A stretch of DNA of 64,000 bases from Salinibacterium sp. M195. Its GTDB lineage: Bacteria > Actinomycetota > Actinomycetes > Actinomycetales > Microbacteriaceae. A program made the translations under genes and the position numbers. Positions 17,527-26,896 of the stretch are shown here, piece after piece. Position 1 is the first letter of the stretch. Each line of letters begins with the position of its first letter. The notes beneath the pieces were generated by a model, which saw nothing but the letters and a program-made list of their open reading frames with translations, did not search any database and was not told the origin of the DNA. The stretch is taken from NCBI RefSeq assembly GCF_019443965.1, contig NZ_CP040814.1, positions 62,001-126,000 on the forward strand, written 5' to 3'.

Positions 17527-18024
17527 ATGTTCGACAAGATACTCACGGGGGCTGAGAACACGATCATTGCGGTCGCGTTCTCAGCCATCACCCTCCTCGC
17601 GTTTTTCAATGTAGTCAGTCGCTATTTACTGCATGCATCGATCGCGTACACAGCAGAACTGGTCGTCAACTTGGCCGTTCTGCTCACCCTGGTGGGAGCC
17701 GCCGCAGCAGTGCGTCTCGGCACCCACCCGGGTTTCACACTCCTCAAGGACTCGACTCACGGCATCCCGCGCAAAGTGGTCATTGTGATCATCTCGCTCG
17801 CGATGCTGGCGTTCTACCTGCTGCTGCTCTGGTTGGGATTCGACATGGCAATGAAGCAGATGGAGTCCGGCCGACTAACCTTCGCGCTCGGAGTTCCCCA
17901 GTGGATTTTCTCCATGTCGCTACCGCTCGGTGCGGCCCTCGGTGCGGTCCGGACCGTACAGGTCGTCGTGCGCGAGCTTCTCAACAAGCAGACTGAAGCG
18001 CCAATAGAACTCAAGGGAGTCTGA
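17527..18024 (+). CDS. dctQ: TRAP transporter small permease
   Basis: A 165-residue DctQ-type subunit with four membrane helices: IIAVAFSAITLLAFFNVVSRYL, ELVVNLAVLLTLVGAAAAVRLG, VVIVIISLAMLAFYLLLLWLG and the last around WIFSMSLPLGAALGAVRTV. The W-I-F/P-x-x-x-x-P-x-G pattern of the fourth helix is typical of the family. Starts 12 bases after dctP and ends 3 bases before dctM. It pairs with DctM in the membrane. Confidence 0.92.
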   Translation: MFDKILTGAENTIIAVAFSAITLLAFFNVVSRYLLHASIAYTAELVVNLAVLLTLVGAAAAVRLGTHPGFTLLKDSTHGIPRKVVIVIISLAMLAFYLLLLWLGFDMAMKQMESGRLTFALGVPQWIFSMSLPLGAALGAVRTVQVVVRELLNKQTEAPIELKGV

Positions 18025-18027
18025 CCC

Positions 18028-19476
18028 ATGGTTGAACTCATACTCTTCGGCTCATTCTTGGGCCTGTTGCTTGTGGGCGTCCCTGTGGCATTTGCCATGG
18101 GAGGCTCTGCCTTCCTCACCATCATCGTTGCCGATGGAGTCAACGCGCTGTTCCCGACTGCGGGAATCATGTACGCGTCCCTCTCCTCCGAAACGCTTCT
18201 CGCGATCCCCTTCTTTATCCTCGCCGGCGTGATCATGGAAATCACGGGGATCTCAGGCAGACTCATCGAGCTCGCCGACGCGATGGTAGGACACCAAAAG
18301 GGTGGGCTCGCGCTCACCACCATCCTCGCGGCGCTCCTCTTCTCGGCGATCTCCGGATCTGGACCCGCCACGGTAGCGGCGCTCGGAGCAATTCTGATTC
18401 CTGCGCTCGCGAAGCACGGTTACAAGAAGCGCCACGCCGCAGCGCTTGTTGCCAGCGCTGGCGAAATGGGAATCGTCATCCCCCCTAGCATCGCCTTCAT
18501 TGTCTTTGCTGTTGTAGCTAGCGACTACGAACGCATCTCGATCGGTCGCCTCTTCCTCGCGGGAATCGTGCCCGGAATCCTCATGGCGATTGCGTTCTAC
18601 ATTGTGGCCCGCCTGCTGCCCGTCGAAACCGAAATGGCTAAGACGAACGCGAAAAAACATATCGATAAAGCTCTCGGTCGCAAAGACAAGAAGCTCCTTC
18701 TGACGGCGACAGGGGCCACCACCTACACCACGGCCAATCCGACGGTGCTCATGACCGCTGATGTCGATCCCGACGATGTTCAGATCGGTCAGCGTCGAAC
18801 TCGAGCATCCTGGCCGGTCATCGGTCGCGCCTTCGTGCGAGCCATTCCCGGCCTTCTCGTTCCGGTGATCATCCTCGGCGGAATCTACGGTGGCATCTTC
18901 ACTCCCACCGAATCTGCAGCGGTTGCCTCCGTCTACGCACTATTGGTCGGCGTCTTTGTGACTCGCAAGCTCAACTTCAGAGGGCTGTTCAGGGTCTTCA
19001 CTACCGCCGGCATCCAAGCAGGCCGCATCATGTTGATTATTTCGGCGGCAACAATTTTCGCCTACGTGATCACGAGAAACCAGATCGCCAGTCAGGTAAC
19101 AGACGCGCTGCTCTCGCTCACGGACAATGTGGTGGTCATCATCCTGTTGATCAACATCATGTTGCTCATCGCGGGAATGTTCCTCGATGCAGTCTCGGCG
19201 TTCTACCTCTTCATTCCGCTGTTCGTTCCCGTGATGCTAGAGCTCGGGATGGATATCACCACCATCGGTGTCGTCATGACTATCAACTTGGCGATCGGGC
19301 TTGTTACGCCACCTGTCGGAATCGACCTCTTCGTCGCCGCCGGAATCGCGCAGGTTCCGTTCGGTGAAGCAGTGAAGGGAATTTGGCCGTTCTTGGTAGC
19401 GAGCCTCACTGTTCTGATGTTGCTGACCTTCATACCAGTGCTCAGCACTGGACTACCTGACCTTATGGGTCTGTAG
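18028..19476 (+). CDS. dctM: TRAP transporter large permease with cytosolic insertion
   Basis: A 482-residue DctM, about 55 residues longer than most. Family features: PVAFAMGGSAFLTIIVADG, ETLLAIPFFILAGVIMEITGIS, AISGSGPATVAALGAILIPALAKHGY, MGIVIPPSIAFIVFAVVAS and the second-half repeat IVTPPVG-like AIGLVTPPVGIDLFVAAGIA. Extra residues lie between the two halves, from MAKTNAKKHIDKALGRK to RRTRASWPVIGRAF, replacing a normally short loop, and are hydrophilic. ATG preceded by AAGGGAG. It is the ion-coupled transport channel of the operon. The insertion may be a regulatory or docking loop (inference). Confidence 0.93.
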   Translation: MVELILFGSFLGLLLVGVPVAFAMGGSAFLTIIVADGVNALFPTAGIMYASLSSETLLAIPFFILAGVIMEITGISGRLIELADAMVGHQKGGLALTTILAALLFSAISGSGPATVAALGAILIPALAKHGYKKRHAAALVASAGEMGIVIPPSIAFIVFAVVASDYERISIGRLFLAGIVPGILMAIAFYIVARLLPVETEMAKTNAKKHIDKALGRKDKKLLLTATGATTYTTANPTVLMTADVDPDDVQIGQRRTRASWPVIGRAFVRAIPGLLVPVIILGGIYGGIFTPTESAAVASVYALLVGVFVTRKLNFRGLFRVFTTAGIQAGRIMLIISAATIFAYVITRNQIASQVTDALLSLTDNVVVIILLINIMLLIAGMFLDAVSAFYLFIPLFVPVMLELGMDITTIGVVMTINLAIGLVTPPVGIDLFVAAGIAQVPFGEAVKGIWPFLVASLTVLMLLTFIPVLSTGLPDLMGL

Positions 19477-19492
19477 CGGGAGGCCGAGCTAA

Positions 19493-20260
19493 ATGGTCAA
19501 GGATCTAGAAGGTCGAGTCAGTCTGGTCACTGGCGCAGCTCGCGGTATCGGACGCGCGATCGCTCGAACTCTTGCAGAACGCGGCTCGCACGTAATGCTG
19601 GTTGATGTGATTGACAGCGCTGAGGCGGTCGAAGAGATTTCGGCCGCCGTCGATCCCGACATTCGAATTGCCAGTGCGATTGTGGATGTCAGAAATCGCG
19701 CGCAGGTTCGCGCGTGCGTTGCAGAGGTTGTGGAGACTTTCGGGTCGATCGACATTCTGGTGAACAACGCGGGCACCTGCGGACGCGTCGATCTCGAAAC
19801 GATGGATGACGAAACCTGGGAGCGTGACATTGAAACCAATCTGCGCGGCACGTTTCTCTTCACCCAGGCCGCGATCTATCCGCACATGAAGGAGCAATCC
19901 TTCGGCCGGATCATCAACATCAGTTCGATCTCGGGGATCATGGGCGGCCCGTTCGCCAGCGGCGACGGAGCCAACCGTTCGGGCCCGGCATACGCAGCAT
20001 CTAAGGGCGGAATCATCGCCTTTACGAAGTGGGTAGCTAAAGAGGTCGGAGTGTTCGGCATCACGAGCAACACTGTGGCCCCTGGTCCGATTGCTACTCC
20101 CATGACCGCGGACACTAACTATTCGCTAGACACCCATGCGATAAAGCGCATGGGCACTCCGGAAGACATCGCTACAGCGGTGGCCTTCCTTGCATCACCG
20201 AGTTCCGGCTTCGTCACAGGGGACACCCTGAAGGTCGATGGCGGAACCGCAATCGGCTGA
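19493..20260 (+). CDS. short-chain dehydrogenase/reductase (SDR)
   Basis: A 255-residue classical SDR, NAD(P)-dependent. The cofactor motif is TGAARGIGRAIA; an acidic residue in VMLVDV suggests NAD preference. NNAG is present, the catalytic Ser lies in INISSISGIMGG, and Tyr/Lys in YAASKGG. The C-terminus GFVTGDTLKVDGGTAIG is typical. GGGAGG precedes the ATG, 16 bases after dctM, so it is part of the TRAP operon. It most likely oxidises the imported compound or an intermediate at a hydroxyl group; the substrate is not known. A second, frameshifted SDR follows the E1 genes. Confidence 0.92.
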   Translation: MVKDLEGRVSLVTGAARGIGRAIARTLAERGSHVMLVDVIDSAEAVEEISAAVDPDIRIASAIVDVRNRAQVRACVAEVVETFGSIDILVNNAGTCGRVDLETMDDETWERDIETNLRGTFLFTQAAIYPHMKEQSFGRIINISSISGIMGGPFASGDGANRSGPAYAASKGGIIAFTKWVAKEVGVFGITSNTVAPGPIATPMTADTNYSLDTHAIKRMGTPEDIATAVAFLASPSSGFVTGDTLKVDGGTAIG

Positions 20261-20300
20261 TAGAACAACTAAATAACTAAGGAAATCAGCACGACAAGTG

Positions 20301-20312
20301 CTGGTATTACCA
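20301..20312. promoter_or_regulatory. FadR-type GntR operator before the PCC-domain gene
   Basis: CTGGT-ATT-ACCA, the same dyad as at 16368 and 25219 except for the last outer base. It lies within the first codons of the longest open frame of the following gene, which supports the later start at 20379. Confidence 0.55.
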
Positions 20313-20378
20313 AAGAGTGTCTCCCGTCCTCACCCAGGAAAAGGAGACACGAAGCCACAAGCTGACAAGGCGGCACCA

Positions 20379-21263
20379 ATGAATGTACTGAAGCACCACG
20401 GCGAGGCCCTAAGCCCTCGCATCGTCTCCGTCCCGACTCGCTCTCGCGGAGTGCTCACCACCCTCACTCCCGGGCGAAACGTTCTCGAAGAACTAACCGA
20501 GAAGCTGCGCGAGATGGGCACCGACAGCGGGTACGTCGAGCTATCGTCCGGAAGCTACAACCCTGTTGACTACTGCGTCCCCTCCGACGGAGATTCGGAA
20601 CGAGCGATGAGCTTTTCTGAACCACGCACTGTAGAGCGAGCCGAGCTGGTCTACGGCGCCGTCACCGTCGGCCTCCGGGACAACAAACCCTTTATCCACA
20701 GCCACTGCATGTGGATCGACGAGAAGCAACAACAACTCGGCGGCCACCTCTGGCCAGAGACCGTATCTGGCGATCCCGCGCCCCACGCTGCCATCTACGG
20801 AATTTACGGCGCACGGTGGACCAGCGCCGACGATCCAGAAACACGGATGCCCGTATTCACGCCATCCATCGATGAGAGGAACCCCATGCCCAACCAAACA
20901 GATGCGACCGGCTACCTCGAAACGGTTGTCGCGAGAGTCCGACCCAACGAAGAGCTGACGGCGGCAATCGAGACGATTTGCCGCGAAAACGGGTTCGCCT
21001 CAGCGGTGCTGCGCGGTGGGCTGGGCAGCCTCGTCGGCGGCACCTTCTTCGACCGCGTAAACGGAGGAGTCAGGCACGTAGACGGTCCCGGCACCGAGGT
21101 CATTTCGATCATGGGTGACGTAAAGCTCGTCAACGGGCACTACGAAACGAAAATCAGCTGCACCCTCGTGGACCGCCACGGCGTCGTGCACGCTGGCGAA
21201 CTCGTGCCTGGGGAGAACGCGGTTGCCGTGACTTTCGAGCTCGTCATCCAAAAAATCTCATAA
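20379..21263 (+). CDS. protein with two PCC/DUF296-like domains
   Basis: About 294 residues from the ATG at 20379; the frame is open from a GTG at 20298, but that would place a putative operator inside the gene. AAGGCGG lies at a suitable distance before the chosen ATG. Two related halves resemble the plants-and-prokaryotes-conserved (PPC/DUF296) domain: the first includes VYGAVTVGLRDNKPFIHSHCMW, with the His-x-His metal-binding motif, and the second YLETVVARVRPNEELTAAIETICRENGFASAVLRGGLGSL, followed by GVVHAGELVPGENAVAVTFELV. DUF296 proteins of bacteria are mostly uncharacterised trimeric proteins. Position between the dehydrogenase and the E1 genes suggests a part in the same pathway. Confidence 0.75.
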   Translation: MNVLKHHGEALSPRIVSVPTRSRGVLTTLTPGRNVLEELTEKLREMGTDSGYVELSSGSYNPVDYCVPSDGDSERAMSFSEPRTVERAELVYGAVTVGLRDNKPFIHSHCMWIDEKQQQLGGHLWPETVSGDPAPHAAIYGIYGARWTSADDPETRMPVFTPSIDERNPMPNQTDATGYLETVVARVRPNEELTAAIETICRENGFASAVLRGGLGSLVGGTFFDRVNGGVRHVDGPGTEVISIMGDVKLVNGHYETKISCTLVDRHGVVHAGELVPGENAVAVTFELVIQKIS

Positions 21264-21312
21264 CTACTCACCGCAACACTCACCTGTTTAACCACACACA
21301 CAAGGAGCAATC

Positions 21313-21540
21313 ATGGACGTAACACTCGGAAAAGACTTTCTCGGCGACGAAGACGAAGCCGACCTCGTGGAATGGCTCGTCGCCGACGGCGCGACCGTAG
21401 CGAAGGGCGACCCGATCGCTCAAGTCGAAACGTCGAAGCTCGTCAATGACTTCACGTCGCCCAGCGCGGGCGTCATCACTTTCTCGGTTGCAGTCGGCGA
21501 CGTCGTCTCGGTCGACGACGTCATCGCGACTATCGAATAG
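21313..21540 (+). CDS. free-standing lipoyl-domain protein
   Basis: A 75-residue protein that is nothing but a lipoyl/biotinyl domain. The swinging-arm Lys42 sits in VETSKLVNDF, the E-T-S/D-K type turn normally seen in lipoyl domains of 2-oxo acid dehydrogenase E2 subunits; the second half GVITFSVAVGDVVSVDDVIATIE completes the flattened barrel. AAGGAG precedes the ATG. The gene is followed nine bases later by E1-alpha. No E2 catalytic domain or E3 is encoded here, so this protein would carry the acyl group from E1 to an acyltransferase encoded elsewhere, or work without one. Confidence 0.9.
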   Translation: MDVTLGKDFLGDEDEADLVEWLVADGATVAKGDPIAQVETSKLVNDFTSPSAGVITFSVAVGDVVSVDDVIATIE

Positions 21541-21549
21541 GAGCGGCTC

Positions 21550-22536
21550 ATGCCTGACTTTGATAACGAAACACAAGGAATCACCGGATTGCGCCTCATG
21601 GCAAAGATCCGCGAGTTTGAACGACGGATGCCGCTGCTCTCTGAAGAGGGACTCATCCGCGGTTCGACCCACCCGTCTGTGGGCATGGAAGCCGTAGCCG
21701 TCGGAGTCTCGCTGGCTCTCGAAACCGGAGATGCTGTCGCCAGCAACCATCGCGGTCACGCCCACACCCTCGCCAAAGGTGCCGACTTCGGTCGCACCAT
21801 GGCAGAGATCCTCGGTCGCGCAGACGGGTACTGCGGCGGCAAAGGCGGTTCGATGCATATTGGCGTGAAGGAGATTGGTGTCCTTGGCACCAACGGCATC
21901 GTTGGTGCCGGAATCGGCATCGCGACAGGCTCGGCGTTGGCGGCAAAAGTCAGCGGCGACGGAAGCGTAGCGGTTGCCTACTTCGGCGATGGCGCAGCAA
22001 ACCAGGGCGTACTCGCTGAGGCTTTCAACCTCGCCGCGATCTGGAACCTACCGGTGATTTTCGTACTCGAGAACAACCACTACGCCCAGTCCGCATCCAT
22101 CGAAGAAATGGTGGCTCAGCCGGACTTCACCCAGCGCGGCGAGGCGTATGGCGTGAAATCGGTTGCCGTAAACGGCATGGATATGCGCGACGTTTACCTT
22201 GCCGCCCGCGAGGCCGTCGATAAAGCCCGGGCAGGTGACGGCCCCACCTTAATCGTCGCCGACACCTACCGTTACCTCGGACACATGGCAGGAGACACCG
22301 AAATCTACCGGGATGCCGACGAGGTCAAGCGCTGGCACGACAAGGATCCGATTGCCTTTCTGGCATCCGATCTCATCGATTCTGGAGCGCTCGACAACGA
22401 GCGCTGGACCACGATGCAGGCGGAGCTCACCACCGAGGTGCAGGCCGCAGAAGACTTCGCGCGAAACTCCCCGTTCCCCGACGTTTCAACAGCATTCACC
22501 GATGTGTACGACAAGGAAGAAGAGGTCTCGCGATGA
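21550..22536 (+). CDS. thiamine-diphosphate dehydrogenase E1 component, alpha subunit (AcoA-like)
   Basis: A 328-residue E1-alpha of the acetoin/2-oxo acid dehydrogenase family. It binds thiamine diphosphate and Mg through GDGAANQG...ENN (GDG-x-NN type motif), with SNHRGHAHTLAKGAD and GGKGGSMHI as further conserved parts. The size is nearer acetoin dehydrogenase alpha than branched-chain E1. GGAGCGG before the ATG; four-base overlap with the beta gene. Together with E1-beta it should decarboxylate or cleave a substrate and pass an acyl unit to the lipoyl protein upstream. Substrate not determined; acetoin is one possibility but the TRAP transporter suggests a carboxylate. Confidence 0.92.
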   Translation: MPDFDNETQGITGLRLMAKIREFERRMPLLSEEGLIRGSTHPSVGMEAVAVGVSLALETGDAVASNHRGHAHTLAKGADFGRTMAEILGRADGYCGGKGGSMHIGVKEIGVLGTNGIVGAGIGIATGSALAAKVSGDGSVAVAYFGDGAANQGVLAEAFNLAAIWNLPVIFVLENNHYAQSASIEEMVAQPDFTQRGEAYGVKSVAVNGMDMRDVYLAAREAVDKARAGDGPTLIVADTYRYLGHMAGDTEIYRDADEVKRWHDKDPIAFLASDLIDSGALDNERWTTMQAELTTEVQAAEDFARNSPFPDVSTAFTDVYDKEEEVSR

Positions 22537-23522
22537 GTAAAACACCCAAGAGCATGAGCACGTGGCGTGCCCTCAACGCCGCACTGCACGACATTCTCGA
22601 AGACACTCCGGAGTCATTCGTCATCGGTGAAGACATCACTACCTGGGGCACCGGGGGTGGCATCTACGGTGTTACCCGCAAGCTCGCGGATGTCTATGGC
22701 AAGAACCGGGTGATGGATACCCCGATCAGTGAAGAAGTACTGATCTCCGCGGTGACTGCAGCAGCAGCTCGAGGAACGCGTCCGATCCTCGAGATCATGT
22801 ATTCCGACTTTGCCTTCCTCGGCTTTGACGGCATCATCAACCAGGCCGCGAAGTCGCGCTACATGTTCGGTGGACAGTTCGACGTTCCGCTGGTGATCCG
22901 CACGAATGGCGGTTCGGGAATCGGTAAGGCTGCTCAGCACTCGCAGTCCCTCGAGACCCTTTTCGCGCACATCCCCGGCCTTGAGGTCGTTGTGCCCGGA
23001 ACGCCCGGAGACGCCTACGGGCTGCTGCGCCACGCGGTTACGACCAATAACCCGACGATCTTCCTCGAACACAAGAATCAGTACTACGACAAGGGACTTG
23101 TCGACTTTGAGCCGCTTCCCTTCGGTCAGGCTCGCATCGCACGAGTCGGTACCGACGTCACGATCGTCGCGACGCAGCAGATTCTCGCGCGGTCACTGGT
23201 TGCGGCCGAAATTCTTGAGGCCGAAGGGATTAGCGCCGAGGTCATCGACCCCCGCACGCTGTTCCCCTTCGACATGGACACCGTTTACGCATCGGTTGCT
23301 AAAACCGGGCATCTCGTCGTCGGCCACGAAGCGGTTCGAGACTACGGCTGGGGTGCAGAGTTCGTGGCAGAAGTCGTCGAGAACTCGTGGGACAAGCTCG
23401 ATGCCGCACCGGTTCGACTCGGCGCTGCACGCACGCCTATCCCTTACAGCGAAGAACTCGAAGCTGCGGTTATCCCCACCGTCGAGAAGATCGTCGCTGC
23501 TGTGCGACGCACCCTCGCGTAA
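22533..23522 (+). CDS. thiamine-diphosphate dehydrogenase E1 component, beta subunit (AcoB-like)
   Basis: A 329-residue transketolase-type E1-beta. Seen: VIGEDITTWGTGGGIYGVT, DTPISEEVLISAVTAAAARGTRPILEIMYSDF, AAKSRYMFGGQFDVPLVIRTNGGSGIGKAAQHSQSLETLFAHIPGL (shown only by its key Gly, Gln, His residues) and the C-terminal transketolase domain with IDPRTLFPFD and VGHEAVRDYGWGAEF. Overlaps E1-alpha by four bases, so subunits are made in step. It supplies the second half of the active site. Confidence 0.92.
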   Translation: MSKTPKSMSTWRALNAALHDILEDTPESFVIGEDITTWGTGGGIYGVTRKLADVYGKNRVMDTPISEEVLISAVTAAAARGTRPILEIMYSDFAFLGFDGIINQAAKSRYMFGGQFDVPLVIRTNGGSGIGKAAQHSQSLETLFAHIPGLEVVVPGTPGDAYGLLRHAVTTNNPTIFLEHKNQYYDKGLVDFEPLPFGQARIARVGTDVTIVATQQILARSLVAAEILEAEGISAEVIDPRTLFPFDMDTVYASVAKTGHLVVGHEAVRDYGWGAEFVAEVVENSWDKLDAAPVRLGAARTPIPYSEELEAAVIPTVEKIVAAVRRTLA

Positions 23523-23594
23523 AGAACCAAAGAACTGGGTGGGGGGTATTCGTTCGGATGCCCCCACCTGCACGAGCAAGAAAGTCTGGATGAC

Positions 23595-24415
23595 ATGCAA
23601 CGACTCAGCAATAAGGTAGCCCTCGTTTTCGGCGGAGGATCAGCAGGAGGCGAGATTAACAACGGCCTCGCGACGAGCATTGTGTACGCGCAAGCTGGCG
23701 CACACGTCGTGATCGTTGACGTTAACGAAGAAGCTGTTGAGAGCGGCATCGCTCGCCTTAAGTCTGAGTGTGCCGACGCAGGAATTCCGTTTGAGGGGAC
23801 TGGCCTCGTTGGCGACGTCACCTCGGAGGAGTCCGTGTCAGCCGTTGTGGAGCAGGTCATCGCCCGCTACGGTCGCATCGACATTCTGCACAATAACGTC
23901 GGAGTCGCTCGCATGGGAGGCCCCATCGAGATGAGCCTGGAAGAGTGGGAATTCGTGATGCGGATTAACCTCACCAGCGCGTTCCTTACCTGCAAGTTCG
24001 TGCTCCCCCCACATGCTGGAACAGGGCTCCGGGGCGATCGTTAACGTCTCCTCCATCGGAGGAATGCGCTACATCGGCTACAACTACCCGAGCTACTCCG
24101 CGACCAAGGGCGGAATGATTCAATTCACAACCAACATCGCTCTTCAGTACGCACGTCAAGGAATCCGCGCCAATTGCGTCGCTCCTGGATACATCGAATC
24201 TCCCATGATGTACAAACAGATCAGCGGCAACTTCAACTCGGTCGAAGAAATGGTGGCGGCAAGAAACGAGCTCTCCCCGACGGGAAAGGATGGGCGACTG
24301 CTTCGACGTTGCGTATGCGTCACTCTTCCTCGCTTCCGACGAAGCAAAGTATGTGAACGGAGTGTGCCTGCCCGTGGATGGTGGCCTCACTCAGCAGTCC
24401 GCCGCCGCCGTCTAG
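23595..24415 (+). pseudogene. short-chain dehydrogenase, two +1 frameshifts
   Basis: The coding sense is clear but split over three frames. Frame one gives MQRLSNKVALVFGGGSAGGE to MRINLTSAFLTCKFVLP, including NNVG. A six-C run at 24005–24010 then shifts the frame; the next part has IVNVSSIGGM, the Tyr/Lys motif YSATKGG and VAPGYIESPMM. Near 24287 a second extra base shifts it again; the last part is GDCFDVAYASLFLASDEAKYVNG, ending with LPVDGG. Total length is two bases more than 273 codons. It follows the E1 genes and converges on the FCD regulator with a four-base overlap. The shifts lie in short homopolymers, so sequence error is more likely than real inactivation. Confidence 0.85.
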
Positions 24416-25177
24416 TCTCGGGAACCGATCGCTTTCGGCAACCAGCTCTCTGAGGGACCGCTGGTGTCGTTGGCTCGCAGTGTCTCAAGCCAAGCGAAGT
24501 GCTCGTCGATCGCGGCACCCGCGGCATTTCGGTCTTGCCTGAGGACGGCATCCAGCACGTCCCCATGAACTTTGCGAAGCTTCTCACGGTCATGTTCTAG
24601 TGCAATGTATCTCACGGTGCCGCGCAGCACTGGAGTGCAACATTTGGGAGAAGAAAATTAGCCCGGACTGACCAGAGGCTCGAAAGAGAGCATGGTGAAA
24701 GGCATTGTCTGCCTCAAAGAGTTCACGCCCATCGTCGGAGTCGCGCATCCGTTGCACGGCATTCGCAAGATCGTCGAGAGCCTGCGCATCACGTGTATCG
24801 CACGCCGCCATGCCCGCATGGCGTTCCAGCGCATAACGCACTGAGATAAGAGAATCGATCGTCAGCTGAGACGACATCAGACTAAGAATCAGAGTGTCGC
24901 TGATGCTGTCCGGCTGAATGCCCGTGAGGAAGGTACCTTCTCGTTCACGACGCTGAAGAATGCCGAGCGAAACGAGCCGGCTAATGCGGTCGCGCAAGGC
25001 GGTTCGACTGATGCTCAGGGTCTCTGCGAGTTCACGCTCGCTAGGGATCTGCTGGCCAGGTTCCTTAGTAAGAAGCAAGGTGACGAGCTCACCGAGTGCC
25101 TTGTCCTCGAGAAGATTGGTCAGGAATCGGTGTTGTGAAAAATCTGATGGCTCAACGTCGACAGGCTGACCGCTCAT
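24412..25177 (-). pseudogene. FCD-domain GntR (FadR subfamily) regulator, one +1 frameshift
   Basis: The winged helix is intact: PGQQIPSERELAETLSISRTALRDRISRLVSLGILQRREREGTF. The FCD ligand domain has LISVRYALERHAGMAA and LFEADNAFHHALFRASGQSGL with the His residues that usually bind a metal and an organic acid. After SQMLHS the frame breaks (about 24635) and continues as LRGTVRYIALEHDREKLRKVHGDVLDAV to the stop. Length is one base over 255 codons. It is probably the repressor of the TRAP/E1 gene island, since CTGGT-N3-ACCAG sites occur before its own gene and in the TRAP promoter. Such regulators sense the carboxylate substrate (inference). Confidence 0.85.
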
Positions 25178-25218
25178 AGGGCTCGTCCTCTCTGCCCAAC
25201 ATTGGACTTTTACTCAGC

Positions 25219-25231
25219 CTGGTGACACCAG
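25219..25231. promoter_or_regulatory. FadR-type operator before the FCD regulator (CTGGT-GAC-ACCAG)
   Basis: Perfect dyad 42 bases upstream of the regulator's ATG, suited for autoregulation. Matches the site before dctP in both half-sites. Confidence 0.6.
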
Positions 25232-25300
25232 CCTATCGCGATCATACGCGGATACTCATCAGGCGGTTGGGCCGCCAAGCCGCCCGTGACGCGATCCACG

Positions 25301-26797
25301 TCAGTCGAAAAACCCTCTCACCGTCGTCGACTCCTGGAAACGCCGTCCCGCTTCTGCCGCAGAGTTCGACGTGAGCACTGCGGGTTTAGTCCGCGCGAAA
25401 TGAGTCGACTGTTCGAAAGCGAATGCCACCTGCAGAAGGTCAAAATCTTTACCGTGCGGCATCGTGAGCTGAAGTCCTATCGGGAGGCCTGATGCACTAA
25501 ATCCTGCGGGAAGAGAAATGGCAGGAACGTCTGCTGCAGACATCAGCGTCACCGATCGAAGCCATCCGAGGTAGTTGTCGAACTGAACACCGTTGATCTC
25601 GGTGGGGAACCGTTGAGTGGCGTCAAAGGGCAACAGTTGCGCCACCGGGGAAGCAAACACATCGAACTGCTCATGAAATACGGCCATCGAGCGTTCCAGT
25701 CGCGTGCGAGCTAATGCGGCCGAGGTGATGTCGGCAGCGGTAAGCGCCGCTCCTAGCTCCACATTCCACTGAAGTTCCGGCTTCACGAAATCTCGATGTT
25801 CCTTGACGAAATCACTGAGCAGCATCGAAAAGTCAAACGCTCGCGTGGTGCTGAAGACCTCATCCGCATCGCTGAGGTCAGGTTCGACCTCTTCAACTAT
25901 CGCGCCCAAGTCTTCGAACACCGCCATGGCGCGTTCCAGCACCGCGATGATTTCGGGCGCTACGGGAATCCCCAACCCGAAGTCTCTCGACCAGCCGATT
26001 CGCAACCCACGAATGTCCCGTTCGAGAGGCTGGGTGAACTGCTCGCGACCTTCGGTGAGGGAAAGCGGTGCTCGGGAGTCAGGCCCGGCGAGCACGGACA
26101 TCGCCAGTGCAATGTCAGAAACATCCCGCGCCATCGGCCCGGTGCGGCCGAGCCACGCCCACGAGTTGCGGCCGACCATGGGGACGCGGCCGCGCGAAGG
26201 GCGGAGCCCCACAACATTGCAGAATGACGCCGGGATGCGCAACGACCCCCCAATGTCGGAACCATCGCCGAGGTTCTGGATGCGGGCCGCGAGCGCCGCG
26301 GCGCGACTCCCCCGCTACTCCCGCCCGCGCTCAGGGTGGGATCGAAAGGGTTAGTGGTGGTGCCGAAGAGGTCATTGAAGGTGTGCGCGCCCGCCGCGAA
26401 CTCGGGAACATTCGACTTTCCGGTGCTGACGACTCCGGCGTGCTTGAACCGTGCAATAACAAGATCATCCTCGTCAGGAACGAAGTCCTTTAATGCGACC
26501 GAGCCCTGAGTGGTGCGCATGCCCTTGGTGTTGTTCGTGTCTTTGTGGGTCATGGGTCCGCCATGCAGCGGGGGGCAGTTCACCGCCCGCCGCGGTCAGC
26601 TCATCTGCACGTTCCGCAGCCTGAAACGCTCCCTCCCGGTCCTGCAAGATGATGGCGTTGATCGACGGGTTAATCAGGTCGATTTGATCGAAGTGCGATT
26701 GAACGGCTTCGCGCACCGAAAGCTCGCCGTCACGGATGAGTTTCGCCATTTCCCTCGCCGAAAGGTCAGGGATAGCTGAAGGCACACGTTCTGTCAT
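25301..26797 (-). pseudogene. amidase signature family enzyme, two frameshifts
   Basis: Amidase (Ser-cisSer-Lys hydrolase) in three frames. The N-terminal piece has MTERVPSAIPDLSAREMAKLIRDGELS and NAIILQDREGAFQAAERAD. A break near 26570, in a six-G run, leads to DTNNTKGMRTTQGSVALKDFVP and then KSNVPEFAAGAHTFNDLFGTT, SAGGSSGGV with the catalytic Ser. A second break near 26310–26325 leads to GGSLRIPASFCNVVGLRPSRGR, the cis-Ser region, through to the C-terminus SAADVPAISLPAGF. The two shifts cancel (total 499 codons, one +1 and one -1). Lies in the catabolic island and may hydrolyse an amide or urea-type precursor; substrate unknown. Confidence 0.85.
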
Positions 26798-26896
26798 GGA
26801 CAAATCCTTCCACACCCCACGAAACAACTACACTCGACCGCATGGACGCCCTCGACCTCTCTGCACGCGGCGAAGGGTTCACCAAGTGGTCGTGCT

